A stretch of 64,000 nucleotides of DNA from assembly GCF_028830055.1 (NCBI RefSeq), contig NZ_CP101655.1, forward strand, positions 3,293,229 through 3,357,228, in the 5' to 3' direction. The stretch comes from Pseudomonas serboccidentalis (GTDB lineage: Bacteria > Pseudomonadota > Gammaproteobacteria > Pseudomonadales > Pseudomonadaceae). Position 1 is the stretch's first letter. Each line of letters opens with the position of its first letter. Shown piece by piece: positions 51,401 to 58,948 of this stretch. Below the pieces are notes generated by a model. That model made no database searches. It was given only the letters and a program-made list of their open reading frames with translations, and was not told where the DNA came from. The position numbers and the translations under genes are program-made.

Positions 51401-53166
51401 GTGATTCCAAACAACCGGCCCAGAAATACCAGGCGCCAGAAACTGGACAGAATCTTCAGGCTGCGCCTCAAGTGGGTCTTGAGGCCATAAGCCTCGGCAA
51501 TCACCATCGCCAGGTAGCGGTAGGTTTCGAAATTGATTTCCAGCGCGCTGCAAATCTGATGCACCGTCTGCTGTTCGAGTTGCGTGCGCGGCATGATCGC
51601 AAACTCGACGTCATCGACAAACAACGGGACCTCATACACTTCATCCCGGTTATAGACACGGTCAAAGTGCGACAGCTGCCCATCCTGGCCGTACACCGAC
51701 AGAACGTCGATGAGCGCTGCGAACTCTTCAGCCTTGCAGTCATGGATCCTATTGAGTTCCTTGAACAGGCCCAGACAACGCAGGGTATTGGGGCGGATCC
51801 AGATTAACGCCTCACCGGTGCCGCGACGCTCGGCATGCATCGCAGCCTTCAGCAGTTGATCAACCTGATGACCGGGCAGTTGCAGCATGCGATCCAGGCG
51901 GCACTTGCGGTTGATACGGTCCATGCGGTGTTCCAGCGCCGTGTCCCCCTCTCCTACATGGATCATTTCAAACAGGCCACCGATGCGGGCTGGGACCAGA
52001 TCGATCGCAGGTTCTGCACCGTCATTGATAAACCAGGCGCCGGCGGTTTCCCCCGTCAGGGGTATATCCGGGTCACCCAACACAGGTGCATTGGCCGAGA
52101 GCTTGGGTGTAAAGGCCACCCGCCCGAGCAAGCAATCGACCTGACGTTGATCAAGACGCGTCGCATCCCTGAAAATCCAGAGCCTGCGCAAACTGGGGAG
52201 GAATCTCGCCAGGTCGCCAAAGTTCTCGAGGTAGAAGTCCCCCGCAGACGCTTGCGGATCCGGATCGACCCGCCGGGTCAGAGGATCGACCCTGCGCAGC
52301 GGCGCCCCGGCCATCGTCGCATTCAAGGGAAAGTAAGGGTCTTCCAGCAACAACGACAACTTCAGCGGCCCGATACCGCCACTCAGTTGCATGGCCACAT
52401 CGGCGCTTGATCCACGAGCGCCGGGGTTCTTGAAATACGGATAGCTCAGGTCGACCCGGCGAATAATATCCCCCAATACCCCATCTTTGAGGGCTGCACC
52501 GACGACATGGGAAATACTTTCCCAGTCGTGGTCATAGGGCAGGGAATTATGAAAACGGATCGTGCGCAGATACGCCTTGATGCTCGGCAACTCGAAACCG
52601 GGCGTGCTCCGGATCTGCGCTTCGAGTACCGAGTTGACGACTTCCAGTCGTGACTGCACGCGGTTGATCGCCATTTCGTCGATCAGCAATGCATCCACAT
52701 CGGGGCGCCGTTCATCCAACGGGAGGGTTTGTCCCGGTTCGCCCTGCGGCACGATGTAGTCCCTTACCCATTCGCGCAGTGCCACCATATAGGCAGTGGT
52801 CGAAGCACTGTGTTCAGGGCTGCCCGCAGGAGCAGCAGCGTCGACGTCCGGCTGGAACTGCTCTTTGTACGTGGGCAACGGCACCAATGCCTGATCATCG
52901 CCTGGAGCCGGCAGAGCACGCAGGCTCTGCTCGCGAAACTGCCTGGCGATATACAACGCCAGGGCTTTGCCACGGGCGATCAGCGCGTGGGACTCCTGGC
53001 GACCAAGACCCATTGCCTGCAACCCGATCGGCCCCTGCTTTATCAACTCAAACACGCTGGGATTCTGCGCAATGAACTCATCGAAAGACGAGGGAGTTTC
53101 ACCGCTTCTTTCTCCGAGTACAGCCTTGACCAATTGATGAACCGGACGGTTGTCGGACGCATTCAT
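48484..53166 (-). CDS. Tc toxin A subunit, N-terminal half (TcaA-like) with C-terminal Ig array
   Basis: A 1560-residue protein. The N-terminus (SFDEFIAQNPSVFELIKQ) and the motif LDERRPDVDALLIDEMAINRV (about residues 150-170) correspond to the SpvA/VRP1-type region of Tc A subunits, and residues to about 1000 are alpha-helical with TcA-like blocks (TLRCLGLFKELNRIHDC, AEEFAALIDVLSVYG). Residues about 1015-1560 form an added stretch of Ig-like domains (invasin-type, with FYGNPLKQVDIETSTDLGA and DDHGNRGAHRHVAWSTTLG). I start at ATG 53166, preceded by GGGAG; a longer frame adds 15 residues. The start of the TcaB-like gene follows 3 bases after its stop. The two proteins would together replace one 2500-residue TcdA. 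Confidence 0.8.
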   Translation of the reverse strand: MNASDNRPVHQLVKAVLGERSGETPSSFDEFIAQNPSVFELIKQGPIGLQAMGLGRQESHALIARGKALALYIARQFREQSLRALPAPGDDQALVPLPTYKEQFQPDVDAAAPAGSPEHSASTTAYMVALREWVRDYIVPQGEPGQTLPLDERRPDVDALLIDEMAINRVQSRLEVVNSVLEAQIRSTPGFELPSIKAYLRTIRFHNSLPYDHDWESISHVVGAALKDGVLGDIIRRVDLSYPYFKNPGARGSSADVAMQLSGGIGPLKLSLLLEDPYFPLNATMAGAPLRRVDPLTRRVDPDPQASAGDFYLENFGDLARFLPSLRRLWIFRDATRLDQRQVDCLLGRVAFTPKLSANAPVLGDPDIPLTGETAGAWFINDGAEPAIDLVPARIGGLFEMIHVGEGDTALEHRMDRINRKCRLDRMLQLPGHQVDQLLKAAMHAERRGTGEALIWIRPNTLRCLGLFKELNRIHDCKAEEFAALIDVLSVYGQDGQLSHFDRVYNRDEVYEVPLFVDDVEFAIMPRTQLEQQTVHQICSALEINFETYRYLAMVIAEAYGLKTHLRRSLKILSSFWRLVFLGRLFGITPIESTALLQTLSEGEGLAAQLAGEPAVSSYGSADGADALSAIRGLMTCANWCREYDLSPLWLVQNINPVYVPTVWTESQEQLLRQLRSQVQAVRVDEASLLEAGAPLRDSNQQLIQWLRVLEPLVDADGLVIGSAEEAEDQYLERATAEIKDIVSTIYPGQEDADRREALETLVRTIVLRCRDEQRVVVEEGISVYLKLDSLLATQVLSWAQGHPYDFLKEAMSLQPAARPREQRVPEQPDSFLQMLTELERRGRIADKLALSPQMLATLLTGEQYQWFSLESPYEISIRSVYYLALYRRVISRARQPEEKILDYLSQVNQLPDDMSEDGLRLVRDAAADKLATYFGCGIRHVLECAKHITLDVEDSDSPAWPILRSLAHFDLLERTLELARQGMDITAALSLGALSPLDSEPLYASAAQNALESLARFNATTTPQDSAEVGQSFTTRCVVDNATLIANLPQEVAEFEITLRDFYGNPLKQVDIETSTDLGAMLTPFIRTDDEGRAWARLQAGARKGTAHFHYWLPLHEPIYGPSVLIDCDEATLKFNSELSGLPPRDPVLAGRLREQEMHAVLIDDHGNRGAHRHVAWSTTLGEIRPSQTFTDKDGVSRVWISSLSPGNAYITVSNVEGSHSLTFSRPIVFANKPRILDIPSITAVAMVGHALQVRCQVVGLDDGPIEGEKVVWWTSADSTEVERLSDADGFSDFSVADPQQGELTVFAKLGTDPRVEVMVWVASDAVIQNYSEVIRFPVVGASRPTLLWVDVKESSAANAKPVSNYPVMWRVDSNPPVEITLATDAQGRSVYPFTSATAGNFVVTADLALHPGLQTFNLTVLKAFEWQVELITIESGVELPPVPIIPGPQTLTLFRNSHYRLKISPIDATQLKGSQGALGWAATYSTRELGMVFTPPLATRFEFTDAPYEVEIQIANIRNGQFQLSLFCDRLNEALVLEGTLTKRPVTRRSTHHTATRR

Positions 53167-53269
53167 TGCGGTAGCCACTCCCAAGCAAAAAATCGTGCCA
53201 TCGGCCATCAAGTCAATGGTCGGTGTCTGGCGTCAGGTCGATTTAGCGCCTGTTGCAGAAATGGGGCTA

Positions 53270-53285
53270 CTGTCATATCTGACAG
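53270..53285 (-). promoter_or_regulatory. Dyad CTGTCATATCTGACAG upstream of the TcaA-like gene
   Basis: A perfect CTGTCA-N4-TGACAG dyad, 104-119 bases before the proposed start and downstream of the previous gene's terminator, so it lies in the promoter region of the split TcA operon. It fits the CT-N12-AG pattern of LuxR-family boxes and recurs at 57406 and 60486. Confidence 0.6.
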
Positions 53286-53327
53286 GTTGAATGACCGTTG
53301 GTCGGAATCTGTTGCCCTTCAACGCAG

Positions 53328-53354
53328 AAAAAAAAGGCCCTCACAAAGAGGGCC
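53328..53354 (-). terminator. Terminator of the 13-repeat Ig protein gene
   Basis: GGCCCTC (53336-53342) pairs with GAGGGCC (53348-53354); on the minus strand nine T residues follow. It lies 24 bases after the gene's stop, so the TcaA-like gene downstream has a separate promoter. Confidence 0.95.
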
Positions 53355-53377
53355 ATGCCAGTACACAACTCTGTATG

Positions 53378-56300
53378 TCAGCCGATATTGCTGACTTTCA
53401 GAGATAACGCCGTCGTCCATTGTGAGTAAGCTGCACCCATGTACACCCTTGCGACCATTGAAAAACTTCCCAGCGGCATGGCATCGGTCACAACCTCCCA
53501 GTGCCCTTGTCCATCAACAACGCCGCTGCCCCACACTCGGCTGGAATTACCCGATTTGTATAGCCGGACTTCACCTCCCGGCAATGCCGTACCGCGAATC
53601 ACCGCATGAGGCGAAACATCCGAATTCTGCGGCGGGTAGGTGAACACCGGTTTGTCCAGTTTCTCTTCTACGTTGAAACTGACGACAGACGACAGGACCG
53701 ATTCTCGACCGTCCATGAACTGCCGGGCCGAGACCTGATGGGCGGCCGTTTGCACCGAAAGTTCAACCTCACAGCGCACCGACCAATTGCCTTGCGCATC
53801 CACTCTCGTCGAGGCCAGAACCTGTGAGCTGCCATGTCGGTACACTTTGAGTTCTGCCCCGGGCACACCCTGACCGGCGAACAAAGGCAACCGTTCGAGT
53901 GACTGCGAGGCATCGTTCACGGGCTTGAGGATGGTCGGACTTTCAAATGCCTCAGCCACCTGTTTCACGATAAAACCGGGGTGGGGCAACAACCACGCCG
54001 AGATAGCGCCATCACGCGACTGCCGTACCGAATAGCGGTAGGTAGTGTTCGCCACCGGTAACTCGATCTGCGAACGCAACGCCCATCGTCCATCACGATC
54101 CACCCGCGTCCTGCCCAACTCGGTAGACATCGAATTTTCTTTGACTATGAGCACCTCGGCGCCCGGTTCCCCCGTACCGGAAAACATCGGCCACCGCCCG
54201 ACCTCCTGGCCCACATGCGGGAAATGTACAACGGGCGCATCAAATCCGGCGGTCTTGCGTTCCACCATGAAGCGCCCGCTCTCAAACCACTCCGAAGGCG
54301 TACCGTCCACCGTTTGACGCGCCATCACCCGCATGGCGCCTTCCGGCAAATCCTTGTTGCCCGTCACCGTCCAACGACCAGAGTCATCGGCTATTGTCGC
54401 AGGGGCCAGCACGTCGTCGGCGTTGACCCCTGAGGCAACGGTGATGCTCGCCCCGGGCGTGGCCAGGCCACTGAACAGCGGCCGGATCCCGACCCAATCG
54501 CCCGCCTGGGGTTCGGTGATTTTCGGGGCGAGTTTGAGCAACAGGAAACTGATGGTGGGCGAATGGCTCGAATCCAGGCCTACACCGGCTGAAGCATGCA
54601 CACTGATTCCGTCACCGGCCATCATGGCGTGAGTAACTCTCTTCGACCATGTACCTTCGGCCGATACAGTGGTGTTACCCAAATGCAGATAACGATTACG
54701 TCTAAAGATACGGATAGTGTCCCCCGGATACCCGAATCCGGAAATGCTCAACAAGGTGCCCAACGCGTCTCCGTTTCGCGGTGTATCGAGCACGGGTATA
54801 GCCGGCACCACGGTGATGACTCGTTCGACAGGATCACTGAGGTAGGTCATTTGCCGCGACCTCGCCTCCAGGGTGAAGCCGCCCACCGCCAATGTCACCT
54901 TCACCGCCCAGGTGCCATCCTGTTTCACTTCAATGTCTTTTAGAATGGGCTGGCTTTGCCCCTTGATCGACAACTCGACAGTACCGGGATACTTCGCCGA
55001 GCCGGAGAACATCGACTCACGCGCCGGCTTGCCGTTTTGTGCAGGCACCGTGATTACAGGTTTGGGGACACGTACCTTCACCGTCCGCTCAATGGTTCGG
55101 TCGGATACATTGCTACTGGTTTGAGATTCCTGCTGGATGGCGTAGAGAGTCAAATTGCCCGGTATCTGTTCAACCAGTGTCACCGCCCATTGATTGTCCT
55201 GCCCTACCGGTCCGGCCCCTATTGGCTGGTTAGTAACGTTTGAATAAATGACCACCCAGCAGTTCTTGAAGCCTGTGCCTCTGATGACCGGAGAAAGATC
55301 TACTTCGGCATTGGCCGCGGTGGTGATCACAGGCTTCGGTGCCTTGACCACGAACGTCCGGCTCGCGGCCGTAGAGGTCTGCCCCCCGAACGCCGCCGTA
55401 GCCCTCAGGGTGTACGTGGCCGGCGCCCAGTCTTCGCTGGCGTTGAGGACAAACGAACCGTTTGTTGCCGTCAACGGCACGTCGGGTTTGCCCGGGATCT
55501 GCAAGAGGATTGCGGAACCGGGCCACGCGGTGCCGGAAATCTGCGGACGTTGTCCAGTGGGAGTATCCGATGGAGGTTCGGTGAAAACCGGAGCAGGCGA
55601 ACCGACGCTCATTGACATTACGGCACTGTCGCCGGACCACTGATCGTTCACCCATTGCCGAGCCGTCAGCGCCGTGTAGTTACCCGGCGCAAGGTTGGCA
55701 TTTGCCGTGGTCTCCCAGTTGAGATTTGACTGCACATTCGCCTGTGGTACCCCTACCAACGCAACACCGTTGTTGTAAATGGTGATTCTGACCGTGCTCG
55801 TGCCCCACTGACGTCCCCGACCTTTGAAGGTTGCGCGTTGTCCATTGACCGTAACGCCGACCCCGGTCGGGACAGGTGTCGGGACGTTGACCGACACTTC
55901 AACAGCCCAGCCATCGTTATAAATACGCCCGTTACCGCCGTCGGAAACACTTTGTCGACCGCCGAATCGCCGCCCGCCCGGTAACAAATCTGGCGGAAGA
56001 ACCTTGCTCCAGCGCCCCGAAGAAACTGCCGCGTCAAGATAAGGTGAACTGACACCGCCGAAATGGATGTCCATTCGGGCACCGTCATACCCAGTACCCG
56101 ACAGGGTGACAGTTTCCCCATTAAGTGCGGAGGTAATCGTGGGTTTGGGTGGCCGCACCAGCAATCGAAGGGGGGCGCGGCGTGATGACGTCACCGACTG
56201 ATAGACATGACTGGCCGTCACCGTATAGGGCCCCGGAGTCAACGTAATAGAAGCCTCCCATCCCCCTGTAGCAAGAACAATCCCGCTCCCCAACAGCGTG

Positions 56301-57340
56301 GTTGTGCCGTCCCGGTAGACATTGATCGTCCCGCTCTTGAATGGGCCGGTCACCACCCCGCCAACGGTGATCCGCTGCTCCACTTCCTGGTTGGCAGAAT
56401 GGGTGGTGAGGGGCGGTGGGCCGAGGAGGCGGAGTTTATGGGGCGGAGACGAATGCAACGTCGTTTTTCCACCGTACACCTGCTGAGAAACAAAGTAGAG
56501 TTCCCTGTCCTGCTGCACACCCTCGACAGTGGTCGTCCAATTGCCGTAGTCGTCTACTGGAATATCAATTTTGAACTCCTCGCCCCCCGGATGGTGAAGA
56601 TGAACACGTGCACCTGGAAACCCACTTCCGCTTATAGTAATTTTTTGTTCAACCACGACCGCATTTTGCGTCGGAGCCGTTATCTGCGGCTCACGCAACA
56701 CAATAAACCTAAACGTTGATCCATGATATTCAACTTGCCAGTAATCCCCAGTTCCCGCCAAGTAAACTTCGTAACGACCGGTAGCAAGCGAGTTCAATGT
56801 CATATTCCACCGATTATTGCTTGGAACAGTTACCCAGCCACTTAATGCAACTCCATCAGAGGCTCGTCGAAGCTGTACCCGAGCGGAATATGCCGCATCC
56901 CCAGTCCCCGAAAATACAGGATTACCGGTTGTATAAACGGTGTTATCAGCGGATGGGGACGTCAAAGTCGGTGGATCGGCCACATGAAACCAGCCAGTAT
57001 CCATCCACCCACTCCACCCATTACTGCTCAAAAAACGATAGTGGATAGCACTTCTGCCCCTGGGCGTTGTACTCGGAGGCGGGATATTAATTTGATTGAT
57101 ATTTCCAAAAAAAGTCGCGTGCTCATACAAATGATTGTTCGCATCGTAAAACTTCAATTCGACTGCGCTCGGCCCGCCCCCGAATGTTTTGGACAGGTAC
57201 CGAGTACCATAACCAACAACATATCCTTCACCGGGAACAAGGAAGGGCACTTTTGTTAAATTTAACTCCCCTCCCTCTTCAAGTTGATCTGAAGCATCCG
57301 AAGACTCAGTCAGCGAGATTGAATACGTGTCTTCGTCCAT
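53378..57340 (-). CDS. Giant protein of 13 Ig-like repeats
   Basis: A 1320-residue protein. Residues 1-125 form an unrecognised N-terminal domain (LNLTKVPFLVPGEGYVVGYG). About thirteen repeats of roughly 85-100 residues follow. Each opens with a Pro-x-(Ile/Val)-x-x-Pro pattern such as KPVITVPAQNG, then FSGTGEPGAEV-like and DGRWALR-like strands. This is typical of bacterial Ig-like domains used in adhesins and repeat proteins. No signal peptide, membrane anchor or LPxTG-like signal is seen, so export, if any, is unconventional. It has its own terminator and an upstream dyad. GAGAGCGACCGATC precedes the ATG. The first 700 bases are AT-richer than the neighbours (25 of 60 GC at 57061-57120). Confidence 0.78.
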   Translation of the reverse strand: MDEDTYSISLTESSDASDQLEEGGELNLTKVPFLVPGEGYVVGYGTRYLSKTFGGGPSAVELKFYDANNHLYEHATFFGNINQINIPPPSTTPRGRSAIHYRFLSSNGWSGWMDTGWFHVADPPTLTSPSADNTVYTTGNPVFSGTGDAAYSARVQLRRASDGVALSGWVTVPSNNRWNMTLNSLATGRYEVYLAGTGDYWQVEYHGSTFRFIVLREPQITAPTQNAVVVEQKITISGSGFPGARVHLHHPGGEEFKIDIPVDDYGNWTTTVEGVQQDRELYFVSQQVYGGKTTLHSSPPHKLRLLGPPPLTTHSANQEVEQRITVGGVVTGPFKSGTINVYRDGTTTLLGSGIVLATGGWEASITLTPGPYTVTASHVYQSVTSSRRAPLRLLVRPPKPTITSALNGETVTLSGTGYDGARMDIHFGGVSSPYLDAAVSSGRWSKVLPPDLLPGGRRFGGRQSVSDGGNGRIYNDGWAVEVSVNVPTPVPTGVGVTVNGQRATFKGRGRQWGTSTVRITIYNNGVALVGVPQANVQSNLNWETTANANLAPGNYTALTARQWVNDQWSGDSAVMSMSVGSPAPVFTEPPSDTPTGQRPQISGTAWPGSAILLQIPGKPDVPLTATNGSFVLNASEDWAPATYTLRATAAFGGQTSTAASRTFVVKAPKPVITTAANAEVDLSPVIRGTGFKNCWVVIYSNVTNQPIGAGPVGQDNQWAVTLVEQIPGNLTLYAIQQESQTSSNVSDRTIERTVKVRVPKPVITVPAQNGKPARESMFSGSAKYPGTVELSIKGQSQPILKDIEVKQDGTWAVKVTLAVGGFTLEARSRQMTYLSDPVERVITVVPAIPVLDTPRNGDALGTLLSISGFGYPGDTIRIFRRNRYLHLGNTTVSAEGTWSKRVTHAMMAGDGISVHASAGVGLDSSHSPTISFLLLKLAPKITEPQAGDWVGIRPLFSGLATPGASITVASGVNADDVLAPATIADDSGRWTVTGNKDLPEGAMRVMARQTVDGTPSEWFESGRFMVERKTAGFDAPVVHFPHVGQEVGRWPMFSGTGEPGAEVLIVKENSMSTELGRTRVDRDGRWALRSQIELPVANTTYRYSVRQSRDGAISAWLLPHPGFIVKQVAEAFESPTILKPVNDASQSLERLPLFAGQGVPGAELKVYRHGSSQVLASTRVDAQGNWSVRCEVELSVQTAAHQVSARQFMDGRESVLSSVVSFNVEEKLDKPVFTYPPQNSDVSPHAVIRGTALPGGEVRLYKSGNSSRVWGSGVVDGQGHWEVVTDAMPLGSFSMVARVYMGAAYSQWTTALSLKVSNIG

Positions 57341-57405
57341 GATCGGTCGCTCTCTGTGATGGGTTGACGAAAACGATTCAAACTCTAATCAAAACCACTG
57401 CCTAC

Positions 57406-57421
57406 CTGTAAAATCTGACAG
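57406..57421 (-). promoter_or_regulatory. Dyad CTGTAAAATCTGACAG upstream of the 13-repeat Ig gene
   Basis: One arm is TGACAG and the other CTGTAA, one base off the perfect dyad; it lies 66-81 bases before the start codon. The flanking ACCTGTA...ACAG also resembles the classical lux box. It is the closest to its gene of the three copies. Confidence 0.55.
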
Positions 57422-57801
57422 TCCCGACGAACGGCGTTCCTCCCTCATCGCTTCCCCATGCTTTGAATACCTCAGTCAGCGGTTACACCTCCTCGCTCCT
57501 TTGCCTACAGATCCCTCAGAGTCCGCCGGCTTTTGCACTTTGCAAAAGCCCCATAACCTGATCCGCGTCGCTGCCAATCGGCGATCGGGTTTAGTCGTCC
57601 GGGCGGGTAGTCCCTATCCCCGCACTCGACGGTGGCTGTGCGCAGGGCGCCCTCGGGCGCGCCGGTAATTCGGATGAGGGAGATAGCCTTGTTGCTGGCG
57701 GAGAAGAGGCTGAGCAGTGAACGGGCGATTGCTGCTGCCTAGGCATTAGTGATGGGTTTACTGTACTGCTCGCGAAAGCAATAGCGAGTGCGCCGCAGAG
57801 G
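57422..57801. other. Non-coding gap between Ig gene and PilZ gene, with a start-less open frame
   Basis: About 380 bases without an assignable gene. On the minus strand, a 78-codon stop-to-stop frame (57505-57738) reads sensibly (RSLLSLFSASNKAISLIRIT) but has no start codon and an upstream TAG. It may be the remnant of a gene end. No RNA gene is evident. Confidence 0.4.
57505..57738 (-). pseudogene. Possible gene remnant without a start codon
   Basis: A frame from the stop TAG at 57739-57741 to TAG at 57505-57507 encodes 78 residues, including IRITGAPEGALRTATVECGD and RLNPIADWQRRG, with amino-acid composition like a real protein. There is no ATG, GTG or TTG start. It sits beside the toxin locus, where relics of rearrangement would be expected. 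Chance in GC-rich DNA is an alternative. Confidence 0.3.
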
Positions 57802-58161
57802 TCAGGCCGAGGCTGGCAGGGGCTGAAAACTGAAGTACTGACGCAACGCCTCGACCAGTTGCCCGTATTCCGGGGGTGGGCGTTGCAGGCTGAAACCGGC
57901 GTCGTAATGCAGCGGGGTTGCGTCTTCATGGCACCACAGGCAGGACGCGGTCAGGTCGATGACCTGCTGGCAGCCGTCGCCAAAGGGGAGTTTGAGACGC
58001 AGACTGAAATCCACACCGGTCATCATCGGCAACTGGCTGATCAGCATCAGCCCGTCTTCGGACACATTGCCCAGAAAACCGATGGGTTTGTCGGTGACGC
58101 TGTTGAACACCCTGAGGAAGTACGGCAACTGGTGCCGTTCGATTCGTCGGTCGGTAAACAT
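57802..58161 (-). CDS. PilZ-domain protein
   Basis: A 119-residue single-domain PilZ protein, a cyclic-di-GMP receptor. The binding motifs are RRIERH (RxxxR) near the N-terminus and GNVSEDG ((D/N)xSxxG). The rest of the beta barrel follows (LRLKLPFGDGCQQVIDLTASC). I start at MFTDRRIERH, the common N-terminus; GTG 58200 would add 13 residues. The partner is unknown. The gene lies immediately beyond the accessory locus and is likely a neighbour of the DUF58 gene in related genomes that lack the insertion. Confidence 0.88.
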   Translation of the reverse strand: MFTDRRIERHQLPYFLRVFNSVTDKPIGFLGNVSEDGLMLISQLPMMTGVDFSLRLKLPFGDGCQQVIDLTASCLWCHEDATPLHYDAGFSLQRPPPEYGQLVEALRQYFSFQPLPASA

Positions 58162-58389
58162 GCGCAGTACGCCATGCAAGGCTCCATCACAGAGCCGCAC
58201 CTTTGCTTCGGAACACGCCTGTGTCGCAGACGCGCTCTCCCCGCTTCCGGTGGGATGGTCGCCAATCCGCCATCACCTCAACAACGACCAGTCGCAGGTG
58301 TTGCCCCGGTCTGAAGTCAGGCTCCAAACCGGATCACTGGACTATAGCTCACCTTGTACAGTCAGCCAGCGTTTGTATGACACCCGGCA

Positions 58390-58776
58390 TCAGAGGCGTT
58401 GCGGGCCTGGCACCGCTGCCGCACTGCGCGTCGGGTAATGGCCCAGGCTCTGCAGGGTTTCCAGGCGCGCACGGGCGCGGAAGGCGTATTCGCTATTGGG
58501 GTACGAGGCGATGATGAACTGATAGGTCTGCGCCGCGTCGATGTACATCTTTTGCCGTTCCAGGCACTGGCCGCGCATCATCGACACTTCCGGCCACACA
58601 TACGGCCGGGCCCGGCTGGCGCGTTCGACCTTGGACAGTTCAAGCATCACCTGCTCACAATTGCCGCGATCATAGGCGCTGTAGGCATTGTTCAAATGAT
58701 GGTTCATCGACCAACGGGTGCAGCCCGTGACGGCAAGGACGCTGAGGGCAAGGGCGGCAATGGGCAACAATCGCAT
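58390..58776 (-). CDS. TPR-containing lipoprotein
   Basis: A 128-residue lipoprotein. The signal peptide MRLLPIAALALSVLAVTGC ends in a lipobox VTGC, with lipidated Cys at residue 19. The mature part contains two short tetratricopeptide-like helices (AYDRGNCEQVMLELSKVER, MYIDAAQTYQFIIASYPNSEYAFRA). It likely sits in the outer membrane inner leaflet as an adaptor. AGGAG lies 7 bases upstream of the chosen ATG; the frame extends 12 codons further upstream. Function unknown. It diverges from pykA. Confidence 0.85.
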   Translation of the reverse strand: MRLLPIAALALSVLAVTGCTRWSMNHHLNNAYSAYDRGNCEQVMLELSKVERASRARPYVWPEVSMMRGQCLERQKMYIDAAQTYQFIIASYPNSEYAFRARARLETLQSLGHYPTRSAAAVPGPQRL

Positions 58777-58948
58777 GGGGGTTCTCCTGTCTTGAGCAGT
58801 GTATCGACCCATCGTCGGAAATCTTCAGGCGCGTTTGTCCCAAAGTTGCCGCTTTCAATAAAGAAAAGAATAAGTAGTGCAAACGAACAATGACTACACC
58901 CCAAGAGCATAGTAGCCTCTGCTAGCGCTTGAACTCAGGAGTCTTTGC

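Noticed and set aside
53166..53211. Extended start of the TcaA-like gene
   Set aside because: It adds 15 unconserved residues; the ATG at 53166 has a GGGAG site and fits the VRP1 N-terminus.
57591..57929. 112-codon minus-strand frame overlapping the PilZ gene
   Set aside because: It overlaps the well-supported PilZ gene out of frame, and its composition (Pro/Ser/Arg rich) is typical of a shadow.
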